Shown here: positions 28,914-34,300 of the stretch, piece by piece
Numbering within the stretch: position 1 is the first letter of the stretch
How the letters are laid out: each line of letters begins with the position of its first letter
Source: Chionomys nivalis
Taxonomy: Eukaryota > Chordata > Mammalia > Rodentia > Cricetidae
Assembly (NCBI RefSeq): GCF_950005125.1
Contig: NC_080092.1
Location: forward strand, 74,706,251 to 74,770,250
Length of the DNA stretch: 64,000 nucleotides
Direction of reading: 5' to 3'
The notes under the pieces: model-generated
Seen by the model: only the letters and a program-made list of their open reading frames with translations
Database searches by the model: none
Told to the model about the DNA's origin: nothing
Position numbers and translations under genes: made by a program

Positions 28914-29957
28914 CACACACACTGTTTGGTTAATCATGTTACAATTGACTGGATTTGGAATCACAGAGACTGGAGTGGGTCTTTAAGTAAGTATGTTTCC
29001 AAAGAGGCTTAATTGAGAGAGGCTGAGCTAACCTGGGTGTGAGTGGTGCCATCTGGATCCCGGACTGTACAGAAAGGAGAAAGAGGACTGAGTGCCAGCA
29101 TTCATTTCTCTTTATTTCCTGACTGTGGACACAATATGACCAACTAGCTGCTTCACACTCCTGCCACCAGAGCTCATGCCGCCATGCCTTCCCTGCCGTG
29201 ATGGACTTTACCCTCAAACCTTGAGCCGACATAAATCTTCCTTAAATTGTTCTCATCGAGTATTTAAGTAAAGAAAGGGAACCCACATAAATGAGAAGGA
29301 AGAAATAAAAAGGAGAGCAGGGTGTGGTAGCTCATAGCTATAATTCCAGCATTGGGAGGTTGAGGCCAGGGGATTGCTGTGAGTCTGTGGCCTCTCTACA
29401 AAGATAAAACAACAAGGAGCTAAAGTGATGTCTCAACAAGTAAAAACACTGGCTGTTTTTCTAGAGGGCTCATGCTTGATGAACACAGCACCATCAAGCT
29501 ACCCCTCCAGCCAGAAAGCTCTGGTGTTCATCTGCTGCACACAGGGTAATATACTTACACCAGCTACCAACCTGCAACTATTATTCCAGAAAGCCAACAT
29601 GTACTTGTGACAAAATCCAAATGAGAACATGAATTAAGTATCACCCACATGGTAGCTCACAACCATCTTAAATTCCAGTTCCAAGGGACCTGATGCCCTC
29701 TTCTGGCCTCTGAGGACACCAGGCAAGCCTGCAGTGCACAGACATACACACAGATAAGACCATTCATGTGCATAAAAGTAAATTTTTAAAAATTATAAAA
29801 TAAAATAAATAAAACAAGAAAGGAAGGGAGAAGCCAGGGAGTGGTGATGCACACCTTTAATCCCAGCACTATAGAGGCAGAGGCAGAGGGATCTCTGTGA
29901 GTTTGAGGCCAGAGTGAGTTCTAGGTAAGGCTCCAAAGTTACAAAGAGAAACTCTGT

Positions 29958-30013
<56 letters not shown>

Positions 30014-32141
30014 ATAACCTTTGGATCATGAAGCCTCTGCACTTGAAAATGGAGTAACCCAGTCCTGCTTTTGTGGATTAATGGGTTATAGAGGGAGTGT
30101 AGCTTTCTTTGAAAGGACTCTCCCTGGCATGTGTTCAGGGTCTCACCACGTGATGCCCTGGGCCATGTCATGACCCAGCAGGATGGCCCTCACCAGTGCC
30201 AAGCAGATGCTAGTGGCACCAGGTTCTTGGACTCCCGTCATCCTTCAGAACTCTGAGCTAAATGAAACTCTGAAGGGAGTCTTACAAATTGCTCTGTTCT
30301 CTGACGTTCAGTTATAGCAATAGAAAAACAAACCATTAAAATTCACTGAGCAGTACATTTAAGATCTATGCAATTTACCATATGTAATTATACCATAAAG
30401 TCCTATGATCACTCAATATAACCTCCCTTAAAGGAACCTACAGCCTACAAAGAACTCCATAGGAGTCAGAGCTGCAATAAAGACTTAGAACACAGTACTC
30501 GATTGGTGGAACACTCACTTTCAGCATCCTGAATGGAACGGCTGGTAGAAGTGCATTTATGGGTACAAAGGGAAAGTACATGGACAATTGTTATTTGAAG
30601 ATAACAAACTCTTCCTACAAAACAAGTGGACAGAGGATGCCATTTGCATAACATGTACAAGATTCTGTGTTTGATTCCTGTTACTGTCAATAAAAGGAAG
30701 GGAGGGAGGGAGGGAGGGAGGGAGGGAGGGAGGGAGGAAGAAAGAAGGAAGAAAAAAGATGATGGGAGACATTTCCAAAGCCTGAATCACTTAAGGTTCA
30801 GGCATCCATGCTGCAGACTTTCCCCTTGAGGCCATTGTGCAGAGCCCTAGCTGTCAAGGGTCAGGGTTGGGGTCAGGGATGGGGGCTGGTTCAACACTCC
30901 TGCCTTTTATGGGACTGCAAAGGTCCAATCGAGTCTAAATCTTAGCTATCCAGGGTCAGCTGCACCTCAAAGGAAAGGCAGAAAGTAACTGCAAGCTTCT
31001 GCGGATCCACCCACAGCCAGCCTGCAGGTAAGCATTCATTAGCAACAAACTAACCACCCTAAGTAACATTTTGCTTAGGTAGCACGTGCCTGGGTAGAGG
31101 ATCCAGTTGTATATATGTAGAGCAGCCAAGACAAGCTTGCTTCAAATTCTTGTTCTTTCTTGTTCAGTAAAACCAGCAACCTGAGCCGGGCATGATGATA
31201 GAGGCCTCCCAAGGCTGAGGCAGGAAGATGGATGGCTTCAAGTAGCAGGTCAGCCTGGGTCAAACACTAAGACCCTGCCCCCCAAACACAAACACAACCC
31301 AAATAAGAACCTGGGGTGAGTGACCTGGTGTGCTGGGTAGCAGCACAGCCTGCCTCTAACCTCATCAGAGAGAAAGAGGGGACACAGTTTCCCACACACA
31401 CCATCATGCCTGGAACGCCATCGAGCTATTGCTCCCCTTTGGTTCCCTTCATCCTCACACCAGTTGTTCTGGTCTGAGTGCTGTGGCCGAGGTGCTGGGC
31501 ATAGGGAGGGAATGCCCTGAGAGAGATGTGAGCTGAATATTTGAGATGGCTGAGGGGAGGCTGCAGGGGAGAATAGGGGATAAACCAGACAAAAGTGCCC
31601 ACAGAGAGCAAGGAAGGGTGCAAATATGAGAGGAAGGGGAAGAAGCTGGAACCAATGAGCAGAAAATCTTTTTTTCCTCCTCTCTTGGATAAATAGGTCT
31701 CTTCTGGACACAGTTTCTCTGAGGCCTGTCACAGAAAGCCTCAGAGGTCACAGGCCTGAGGCAAGTAAGTGAGTGACCTGCTTTGTTTACACAGGAAAAT
31801 GTCAGCGGTCAGGAATGTTGGGGCTAGGGAAATGGTTCAGTCAGCAAAGTGTCTGCTGTGCAGGCAGAAGGAACTGAGTTCGGATCGCCTGCACTCGCAC
31901 AAAAGCTGGGCACAGTGGCTCAGCCATCTGTAACCTCTCTGTGCTAGGCAGAGGGGGACAGAGAAGGAAAGAGCCCCAGAAGGCATTGGCTAGCCAGCCT
32001 AGCCAAATCAGTGAGCTCCAGGCTCAGTCAAAGACCCTAAGCTCGAAACAGTGAGGTAGAGAGAGGAGAGCACCCGGCAATGAGCAGTCGCCTTCACCTG
32101 CACTTAAAACACATGTGCACCAGTATACAAGTCCACATGAA

Positions 32142-32178
<37 letters not shown>

Positions 32179-32517
32179 TCAAAGTGCGGTTATGTAACAC
32201 TGGATCTGATTTAGTAGCAACAACTATATGTACTTTGGGGAGTCACTTTTCAGAATCCTCACAGCTTGCAGGGATACTCAGGAGTTCAAAGGTAAGACAG
32301 GTCAACTAGGGACGGGGAAGGGTCAAGTTAGCCTAGGGAGACAATAGAGAGGAGAGGTGGGAGAACCTCCCTTAAAAAGTGACCCCCATCCCTCCAGTGG
32401 GCCCCATTTCACTACCCAGCCTTAAAAATCCCCTAGGTCTCCTGAGGAAATGAGGCAGAGAGATGTTAAAGGGTTTCACAGGGGTTGGGCATAGTCCTCA
32501 GTGGGAGAGTGCATGCA

Positions 32518-32598
<81 letters not shown>

Positions 32599-33846
32599 AC
32601 CACTGCTTGCTTCTTAGTTTTCAGAAGGTCGTAATCTGAAAGTTCCAGTCAAAAAGGCATCTTCCAACTTATCTGTCCAACTCCTTCTCAGGAATGTTTC
32701 TTTTATTGGGGGCAGGGAGTTGGAGACAAGGCTTCTTTGTGTAGTAGCCCTGGTTGTTCTGGAACTAGCTCTGTAGACCAGGCTGGCCTCAAACTCAGAG
32801 ATCTGTCTGCCTCTGCCTTGTGGCCTTAGTAGTGTCTTTTAAACCTATTTTGCAGAGATATATCCCTCTCTTGACTGAGTCTCCACTTCTCCTGCCCACA
32901 CCCACAGTCGGAATAGTATGGACAACAGGCTTGCTAGCTGGCCAAATTGTGTCAGAGCATGTTCAGCTATGTGCAGGCCTTCCCCCTGCTGGATGCTGAA
33001 GAAACCACCACTCAACCTTTTGGCATAGGCAGCTCTCCCAACCTTGGCTTTTCCCACAGCAATCTGTCCCTTCAGTGCCTGGCCACATTAGCTTTATTCA
33101 ATCAACCCTCTCCTGCCAACCCCCTTCCCGGCACTTGTACTGAGGACTGATGAAAACAGACTCAGAAGTATGTGGCAATGATTGAAAACAGAGGGAAGAA
33201 GCCAGGCGGAAGAGGCAGGCGGATCGCTGTGAGTTCGAGGCCAGCCTGGTCTACAGAGAAGGTTCCAGGATAGCCAGGGCTACACACAGAAACCCTGACT
33301 TGAAAAAGAAAAAAGAAAGAAAAGAAAACAGAGAAAAGAAGGCATTGCTATACTCAGTGCCCTGAGGACTCCTAAACGGTCCCAAGTTTTTCACTGAAGC
33401 GGATACAGCTAAGAGTGTCCTGGCAGCTCTCAGCTTGTTCCTCGGGTGTACTATTAAAAGTCCTGGCTTTATGTGTTATACGGGACGCATACAGAATCCT
33501 GATTTAGAATTTGAACTTAGTCTAGGTCTACTGCAGTTATCAGCAGCAGTCCCAGACCCCAGCCGGGCCCGCTATTCCCTTTGCCTAGGTGGTAGGGTAC
33601 TGTAAGTAAGGGCCACCCAGAGTGGGGTCAATGCCTGCCAAGCTCTGCAGAACTCCCAAGTTCCCTCCTCCTCGGGACCGCCCAGCCCCCTCTCTTTTTG
33701 GGGAGCTGCTCGGGGTACCTGAGAGGGCGGACACAGTGCCATTTCGAGTTCTGCCAAGGCCGAGAGAACAGCGTCCGGGGTCCCTGCGCCCCCAGGCTCG
33801 CGATATACAGCCTCCCGAGTCGCAGCATCCCGAGGTAGACAGTCAT
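634..33846 (-). CDS. ACSF2: ACSF2, mitochondrial medium-chain acyl-CoA ligase (exons 1-11; 3' part outside window)
   Basis: The gene encodes an acyl-CoA synthetase family member that activates medium-chain fatty acids to acyl-CoA in mitochondria using ATP and CoA. Eleven minus-strand exons were placed: 33719-33846, 10174-10369, 9709-9837, 9425-9478, 8963-9081, 8671-8836, 8022-8117, 7723-7880, 7376-7467, 6796-6872 and 634-741. All have GT/AG borders and every junction keeps frame, giving 441 codons without a stop; the mammalian protein is about 615 residues. The N-terminus is Arg-rich and lacks acidic residues, as expected of a mitochondrial transit peptide. The AMP-binding P-loop TSGTTGSPKG spans the exon 6/7 junction and YGTTE lies in exon 11. 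Intron 1 is 23.3 kb and full of repeats, and intron 10 contains CHAD on the other strand. Identification rests on strong recall of mouse and human ACSF2; the exon borders come from the sequence. Confidence 0.96.
742..2740. other. ACSF2 intron 10, CHAD upstream region
   Basis: This is intron 10 sequence of ACSF2 and the 5' flank of CHAD. There are no recognisable SINEs or LTRs, only a short C-run near 1741-1753 and a GC-richer stretch around 2230-2370. ORFs here are short and match nothing I recognise. CHAD cis-control elements are likely here but none can be named with confidence. Confidence 0.5.
2742..2748 (+). promoter_or_regulatory. CHAD TATA box
   Basis: TATAAAT lies 93 bp before the CHAD start codon. 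This predicts a start of transcription near 2770-2775 and a 5' leader of about 70 bases. The upstream in-frame ATG at 2724 precedes the TATA box, so it should not be transcribed from this promoter. Confidence 0.75.
2841..3611 (+). CDS. CHAD: CHAD coding exon 1
   Basis: Codons 1-257 carry the signal peptide, the N-terminal cysteine cap and most LRRs. The exon ends after a full Lys codon at AAG|GTGAGT (phase 0). The frame stays open past the donor to 3701, but that extension is intron: it lacks LRR pattern and the family continues with FSDGAF from the next exon. Confidence 0.96.
2841..5860 (+). CDS. CHAD: CHAD, chondroadherin (join 2841-3611, 5323-5486, 5719-5860)
   Basis: CHAD is a secreted small leucine-rich-repeat protein of cartilage matrix that binds collagen II and alpha2beta1 integrin. 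The three coding exons join to 358 codons plus TAA, the same length as I recall for mouse. Residues 1-21 are a hydrophobic signal peptide. Residues 22-37 form the N-terminal cysteine cap (Cys 22, 26, 28, 37). About ten LRRs of the LxxLxLxxN type follow. The C-terminal cap begins at NPWKCTC. W313-LEAK opens the segment known as the integrin-binding region, and the basic tail ends KKAGRH, a heparin-binding type end. The chosen ATG at 2841 directly starts the signal peptide. CHAD is nested in ACSF2 intron 10 and transcribed against it; the same nesting is known in human and mouse. Confidence 0.97.
3612..5322 (+). other. CHAD intron 1
   Basis: This 1.7-kb intron runs from GTGAGT to a pyrimidine-rich ...CCCCCCAG. 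It has no visible interspersed repeats, and the ORFs in it look like chance. Confidence 0.85.
5323..5486 (+). CDS. CHAD: CHAD coding exon 2
   Basis: The exon begins FSDGAFLGVTTLKH, giving the last LRRs and the start of the C-terminal cap (NPWKCTCQLRGLR). It is 164 bases long and ends in phase 2 inside an Arg codon (CG|G) at GTGAGC. Confidence 0.96.
5719..5860 (+). CDS. CHAD: CHAD coding exon 3
   Basis: The exon completes the split Arg codon and reads WLEAKTSRPDATC, then the basic tail ending KKAGRH and TAA at 5858-5860. A further GT donor (ACAG|GTGGGG at 5864/5865) lies four bases after the stop. That fits a last, non-coding exon. Confidence 0.96.
6094..6600 (+). other. CHAD: CHAD 3' non-coding exon and poly(A) region
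   Basis: An acceptor (CACTGCAG at 6093) opens an exon with no continuing frame. It runs to two overlapping CATAAA hexamers at 6581-6592, a weaker variant poly(A) signal; no AATAAA is present. A non-coding terminal exon is my recollection for mammalian CHAD. The exact cleavage site is inferred. Confidence 0.6.
6796..6872 (-). CDS. ACSF2: ACSF2 exon 10
   Basis: The exon encodes VIAGSPAPPELIRAIIRRMN and ends at GTG|GTGAGT in phase 0. It begins with the last two bases of a Gly codon split with exon 9. CHAD lies in the intron that follows it. Confidence 0.95.
6893..7110 (+). repeat. B4-type SINE (B1-like plus ID-like half)
   Basis: The B1-like part (tgtaatgccagcaacctggg) is followed by an ID-like tRNA-derived part (gccggggatgcag...cacttgcctggcac). 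The copy is diverged. It lies in ACSF2 intron 9 and marks the left edge of the repeat-rich region. Confidence 0.65.
7376..7467 (-). CDS. ACSF2: ACSF2 exon 9
   Basis: The exon encodes GTLLYGTPTMFVDVLNQPDF and SSYDFSSLRGG. It starts two bases into nothing useful unless AG completes the Lys codon left open by exon 8 (AA|A), which restores frame. The donor is GGAG|GTGAGG in phase 1. Confidence 0.94.
7723..7880 (-). CDS. ACSF2: ACSF2 exon 8
   Basis: The exon encodes NAEELRLVLPSPLYHCLGSV and continues to KKALEAISREK. The donor is AGAGAA|GTGGGC, a weaker GT site in phase 2. Reading past it would give a non-family sequence. Confidence 0.94.
8022..8117 (-). CDS. ACSF2: ACSF2 exon 7
   Basis: Thirty-two codons begin GTTGSPKGATLSHHN, the Gly-rich half of the P-loop that contacts ATP phosphates. 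The acceptor is CTTAG, and the donor AAAG|GTGAGG is in phase 0. Confidence 0.96.
8671..8836 (-). CDS. ACSF2: ACSF2 exon 6
   Basis: The exon encodes LPDLTTVISADAALPGTLLL and ends DPINIQFTS, the first residues of the P-loop. The donor is TCG|GTAAGA in phase 0. Confidence 0.95.
8963..9081 (-). CDS. ACSF2: ACSF2 exon 5
   Basis: The exon encodes VGCKAIVFPKQFKTQQYYDI and ends GALKSK with a split Arg codon (AG|G). The acceptor is CCCACAG and the donor GTGGGT. Confidence 0.95.
9425..9478 (-). CDS. ACSF2: ACSF2 exon 4
   Basis: A short 18-codon exon, VSVNPAYQSTELEYVLRK. Both borders are canonical (CTGCAG|GTG and AAAG|GTACTG), phase 0 on both sides. Confidence 0.94.
9709..9837 (-). CDS. ACSF2: ACSF2 exon 3
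   Basis: Forty-three codons run VDKAASGLLSIGLRRGDRLG to AQAGIIL. Phase is 0 on both sides, with acceptor GTACCAG and donor CTG|GTGAGA. Confidence 0.96.
10174..10369 (-). CDS. ACSF2: ACSF2 exon 2
   Basis: The exon encodes SGRVNLTNPLPIGGLSYVQG and continues to NFAQLKEE. The first base completes the Ser codon started in exon 1 (AG|T). The donor is GAG|GTGAGT in phase 0. Confidence 0.95.
10505..10670 (-). repeat. B4/B1-ID type SINE, antisense
   Basis: A T-run is followed by a diverged antisense B1-like body (ctaatgtatcccaggcggtc). An antisense ID-like end (ctgctggggaccgaattaca) completes it. Confidence 0.6.
11656..11769 (+). repeat. B2/B3 SINE, 5' part (interrupted)
   Basis: The tRNA-derived start (agggctggagagatggctca) runs to ccagttccaggg and then stops. 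The missing tail (accctcttctggcc-like) resumes at about 12308-12420, so another element was inserted into this SINE. Confidence 0.8.
11770..12133 (+). mobile_element. Rodent non-autonomous DNA transposon, probably URR1/hAT-like
   Basis: The sequence has the gtggccttgtaggagg, gtagaactctcagctccttc and ctgtaagcaaatcagtccaa landmarks. I associate these with a common rodent repeat (URR1, hAT-Charlie group). It splits a B2 SINE and is itself interrupted near its right end by a B1. The family name is from memory. Confidence 0.5.
12134..12293 (+). repeat. B1 SINE with perfect 14-bp target duplication
   Basis: The B1 starts gccgggcagtggtggcgcac and ends in a long A tail. GAAACCCCAAGACA occurs on both sides, at 12120-12133 and 12294-12307. 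The 5' part lacks about 20 bases of the usual ctttaatcccagcac block. Confidence 0.9.
12308..12440 (+). repeat. B2/B3 SINE, 3' part
   Basis: This is the tail half of the SINE begun at 11656 (agccctcttctggccacc). It ends in an A-rich tail with ataataaatagataaa. Confidence 0.7.
12980..13075 (+). repeat. ID-like SINE fragment
   Basis: The body ggcctcagcttgtggaagac is followed by ctgggttcaattcccagcac, a tRNA-like B-box and loop as in ID elements. It is diverged. Confidence 0.5.
13159..13395 (+). repeat. Two diverged B1 SINEs in tandem
   Basis: A B1 with an A-rich tail (13159-13318) is followed directly by a second 5'-truncated B1 (13322-13395, cagcctggtctacagaacga). Confidence 0.7.
13565..13668 (+). 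repeat. 5'-truncated B1 SINE
   Basis: This is only the 3' half of a B1 (gttcgagaccagcctggtct to gaaaccctgtctcgaaac), ending in a C-run and A-run. Confidence 0.8.
14340..14374 (+). repeat. (CA)n microsatellite
   Basis: About 16 CA dinucleotides with one CATA interruption, at the 3' end of a SINE-like stretch. Confidence 0.9.
14755..15345 (+). repeat. CA-rich degenerate minisatellite with higher-order units
   Basis: About 590 bases are built from CACACA, TACATGGTCACAC, CATGTCACAC and GTTCACAC blocks. The marker TGGTCATAGACACACATGTC recurs at 14811, 14920 and 15041. The array therefore has units of about 110-120 bases, each made of shorter repeats. Long open frames in it are composition effects. 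Confidence 0.9.
15895..16125 (-). repeat. B2/B3 SINE, antisense
   Basis: The T-rich start, ggttagaagagggtggcaga and ctcttaactgctgagtcatc mark an antisense tRNA-derived SINE, diverged. Confidence 0.75.
16230..16389 (-). repeat. B1 SINE, antisense, 16-bp target duplication
   Basis: GAGCAAGTTCTTTATT occurs at 16214-16229 and 16390-16405 around an antisense B1 that starts in T-run and ends cgcccggc. The B1 looks young, close to the local consensus. Confidence 0.92.
17400..17600 (+). repeat. ID/B3-like SINE with CA tail
   Basis: The start gaggctgggggtgtagctct runs to ccctcttctggcctctgcag. A CG/CA-rich run (17537-17579) and an A-rich end follow. Confidence 0.65.
17626..17765 (+). repeat. B1 SINE
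   Basis: agccaggcagtggtggcgct to aaagaaaccctgtgtg; diverged, with no clear A tail. Confidence 0.8.
17952..18166 (+). repeat. ID-B1 composite SINE (B4-like)
   Basis: An ID-like half (ggggctagagctcagctggt) is followed by a B1-like half (tggtggtgcacatctctaat). The A-rich end is gtctcaaaaaaagagagaga. Confidence 0.65.
18176..18510 (+). repeat. Two tandem B1 SINEs
   Basis: A diverged B1 (18176-18319) is followed by a near-consensus B1 (18320-18510) with a (GAAA)-type tail. The second copy begins gccgggcaatggtggcgcat. Confidence 0.85.
18520..18720 (+). repeat. B2/B3 SINE
   Basis: gggatggttaagagcactta to gtgatctgatacccttttct, with a diverged 3' end. Confidence 0.7.
18885..19010 (-). repeat. LTR-like fragment related to the element at 21880-22215
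   Basis: gaattttctttgggtcacga, a poly(A) stretch and ttattaattatgaaatcttg match the stretch around 21890-21950 in the same orientation. The family was not named. Confidence 0.45.
19230..21000. repeat. AT-rich dispersed repeat, copy 1 (family unassigned), with a B1 inside
   Basis: Segments of 19540-20220 match 54715-56625 in the same order and orientation. Examples are TGCCATATTCTG followed by GACTTTGAAAACATA, and later ACAATTTGTAACC-type sequence. No intact coding frame is present. It may be old ERV or MaLR internal sequence, but I cannot assign it. Confidence 0.5.
19776..19949 (-). repeat. B1 SINE, antisense, 15-bp target duplication
   Basis: TAGGTACAATATCTT occurs at 19761-19775 and 19950-19964. 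The B1 is close to consensus with a long T-run (antisense A tail), so it is a recent insertion into the older repeat. Confidence 0.92.
21040..21375 (+). repeat. Dispersed LTR-like element with TATA motif
   Basis: aataaacaaagactgcctga leads into three tandem copies of a cacctttaatcccagt-like block (21130-21196). It then has ATATAAAAG at 21211 and a cagtctcattctgagattcc segment. I recognise this as a common cricetid-type repeat but cannot name it. Confidence 0.45.
21880..22215 (-). repeat. LTR-like element, antisense
   Basis: gacagaattttctttaggcc to gttctttattaaagcaatca; the ctttatta segment looks like an antisense AATAAA-type signal. Its left part matches 18885-19010. Confidence 0.45.
22232..22398 (+). 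repeat. B1 SINE
   Basis: ggtggtggcggtggccacca to ttgtttcaagaaccaagaaa with an A tail; diverged. Confidence 0.8.
22930..23150 (+). repeat. B2/B3 SINE fragments
   Basis: cttgctctgcagtgaagagc and cacatggtagctcacagcca (22940-23045) are followed by a second partial copy (agtgaaaaggctcagcaggt, 23070-23140). Confidence 0.6.
23160..23650. other. Intronic sequence, nothing recognised
   Basis: There is no clear SINE, LTR or coding pattern apart from AT-rich stretches near 23225-23290. It could be unique intron sequence. Confidence 0.5.
23852..24165 (-). repeat. Two antisense B1 SINEs
   Basis: The first is 23852-23990 (ttttggttttttgagacagg to gccaccacatccagc). The second is 24028-24160 (caaactcatagaacttcatc to tgtcaacaccgcctgac), 5' diverged. 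Confidence 0.8.
24190..24410 (+). repeat. B2/B3 SINE
   Basis: gtaggggagatggctcagtg to catcctcttcaggctgcaaa with an A-rich 3' end. Confidence 0.8.
24432..24562 (+). repeat. B1/B4-like SINE
   Basis: gccaagcatggtggctcatg to gagagcccatctcgatgaaa; diverged, lacking the central block. Confidence 0.6.
24563..25830. other. Intronic sequence, mostly unassigned, with short simple repeats
   Basis: It contains a G-run (24955-24966), (AC)12 at 25050-25075 and an A-run at 25619-25632. No gene or named repeat was recognised. Confidence 0.5.
25836..26050 (+). repeat. B2/B3 SINE
   Basis: ggcagaaggtatggctcagc to gactccctcttctgatctcc. It ends cgaaataaaaac, the usual B2 3' pattern. Confidence 0.8.
26270..26440 (-). 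repeat. B3-like SINE, antisense, diverged
   Basis: gtgtgcatgtgtgtgtgcgt, gtgtggaggtcaaaggacaa and a split tail resemble the antisense 3' part of B3. Confidence 0.5.
26625..26760 (+). repeat. B1/B4-like SINE with 21-base A tail
   Basis: gtgccagacatgatatactc to ctctatctcctcaaaaaaaa; diverged body. Confidence 0.6.
26766..27002 (+). repeat. B2/B3 SINE
   Basis: taggggctagagaggtagct to ccaacaccttcctttggctt, with an A tail at 26990-27003. Confidence 0.8.
27005..27165 (+). repeat. B1/B4-like SINE
   Basis: agactaaagcaaggtagagc to gtcagattctgcctcaaaaa; diverged. Confidence 0.6.
27630..28009 (+). mobile_element. Solo LTR, class II-type, 6-bp target duplication (family 1)
   Basis: The LTR runs from TGGTGCTGGACAATTG to CCTCAGATAACA, 380 bases, with TTTAAATAAAC near its start. 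GGGCAC flanks it at 27624-27629 and 28010-28015. Relatives lie at 43239-43614 and 46537-46916, with a fragment in the provirus at 51004-51299. Confidence 0.8.
28027..28196 (+). repeat. 170-bp duplicated block, copy A
   Basis: catgcttgatgaacacggta to ataagt is repeated at 29471-29639 with roughly 90% identity by eye, in direct orientation. The central stretch ctgctgcacacagggtaata onward is nearly identical. Confidence 0.9.
28285..28530 (+). repeat. Diverged B1-like SINE fragments
   Basis: gcatggtggtgtgcacatac (28285-28400), then a second partial with gagtttgaggctaacttggg ending gagaccctgtctccataaaa. Confidence 0.55.
28560..28720 (+). repeat. B2/B3 SINE, diverged
   Basis: acggtgagatgactcagcag to gcgctagaacccacatggtg with an aaataaataaatac end. 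Confidence 0.65.
28878..28921 (+). repeat. (CA)n microsatellite
   Basis: About 17 CA units followed by gtcacacacac. Confidence 0.95.
29417..29470 (+). repeat. B2/B3 SINE, 5' part (interrupted)
   Basis: gagctaaagtgatgtctcaa to tttttctagagggct. The expected continuation is missing; the SINE resumes at 29641 (acccacatggtagctcacaa). Copy B of the duplicated block sits in the gap. Confidence 0.7.
29471..29639 (+). repeat. 170-bp duplicated block, copy B, inside a B2 SINE
   Basis: This is the direct repeat of 28027-28196, 1.44 kb downstream. It replaces about 20-25 bases of the B2 body (the ccgggttcaattcccagc part). Confidence 0.85.
29641..29815 (+). repeat. B2/B3 SINE, 3' part
   Basis: cacccacatggtagctcaca to atgccctcttctggcctctg, ending in an ataaaataaaataaat tail. 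Confidence 0.75.
29831..30010 (+). repeat. B1 SINE ending in (GA)n
   Basis: gaagccagggagtggtgatg to aaagagaaactctgtctca, followed by about 26 AG units (29959-30010). The GA tract has grown from the SINE tail. Confidence 0.85.
30020..30600. other. Intronic sequence, nothing recognised
   Basis: No clear repeat, gene or regulatory pattern was seen. Confidence 0.5.
30693..30760 (+). repeat. (GGGA)n / GAAG purine tract
   Basis: About ten GGGA units (30696-30736) run into gaagaaagaaggaagaaaaa. An ID-like fragment (30610-30690) lies just before it. Confidence 0.9.
31825..32180 (+). repeat. B2/B3-like SINE with (CA)n tail
   Basis: gggctagggaaatggttcag to tctgtaacctctctgtgcta. It is followed by aagccctaagctcgaaaca-type sequence and about 20 CA units (32141-32176). 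Confidence 0.6.
32518..32597 (+). repeat. (CT)n(CA)n compound microsatellite
   Basis: About 24 CT units followed by about 15 CA units, with no interruption at the junction. Confidence 0.95.
32720..32830 (-). repeat. B1 SINE, antisense, truncated
   Basis: agacaaggcttctttgtgta to tgtctgcctctgcc; the 5' end of the B1 is missing. Confidence 0.75.
33199..33345 (+). repeat. B1 SINE, 5' deleted
   Basis: agaagccaggcggaagaggc to gaaaccctgacttgaaaaag with an AAAG-rich tail. Confidence 0.8.
33719..33846 (-). CDS. ACSF2: ACSF2 exon 1 (start codon and mitochondrial presequence)
   Basis: The exon starts MTVYLGMLRLGRLYIASLGA, basic and amphipathic with no acidic residues, as for a matrix-targeting peptide. 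The ATG (33846-33844) is in agagccATGa context. It ends CTCTCAG|GTACCC in phase 2, and exon 2 completes the Ser codon. The next 5' frame has no in-frame upstream continuation that resembles the family. Confidence 0.95.
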
Positions 33847-34300
33847 GGCTCTCTTCCGCCGCAGGTCCCGGCCCGGAATAAACTTTGAAAGTGAAAAGGC
33901 GGGGGCTAAAGAAGAAGAAAACGGCGAGGAGGCGGGAGGGTCGCTCTGCCTATGGGGTGAGGAGGACTGGGTCCCCGCGGGGCGGGGCGGGGCGGGGCGA
34001 GGAGAGGCCGGGAAGTGGCGACTCTGCGCCCAGGGCCACCTTCGCGTGGGAACGGCAGTCCTTCAATCCCGCCCTGGAAGAACCACCTCTGTTTCTCTTT
34101 TTGTTTTCGGGGATCCCAAATCTCGCTCTGCAGTACGATACAAAGCCTTCCCGCAAACATCACCCGGCTAAGATTGGAGGGTCGAGGAGTTTCACAAACA
34201 GGAAACCAATCAGGAGTCTATAATAAGCCAGATAGCAACTTCAAGGCTTATGGGTCCCGGGTGCCCGGTAGATCGTGGGTCACGTGGGGACTTTACGGGT
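33847..34300 (-). promoter_or_regulatory. ACSF2: ACSF2 CpG-rich promoter
   Basis: CpG-dense sequence lies directly 5' of the ATG on the minus strand, including a run of four overlapping GGGGCGG-type Sp1 boxes at 33977-34001 and no TATA box. CCAAT (34206-34210) and CACGTG (34281-34286) lie further upstream. It is typical of a housekeeping mitochondrial gene; activity is inferred. Confidence 0.75.

Larger units (their letters stand above)
10370..33718 (-). other. ACSF2 intron 1 (23.3 kb), repeat-filled
   Basis: This intron joins exon 1 to exon 2. It holds most of the SINEs, solo LTRs and simple repeats listed separately. No other gene was found. The longest ORFs in it (168 codons at 22456, 160 codons on the minus strand at 31732) lie in SINE-derived or low-complexity sequence. 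Confidence 0.85.

Noticed and set aside
31250..31732. 160-codon minus-strand ORF in ACSF2 intron 1
   Set aside because: No recognisable motif, and it overlaps SINE sequence at its left end. No splice or promoter support was seen.
33845..34223. Plus-strand ORFs of 108 and 112 codons over the ACSF2 promoter
   Set aside because: Long open frames are expected in CpG-rich sequence; they are Arg/Gly-rich with no family signal.
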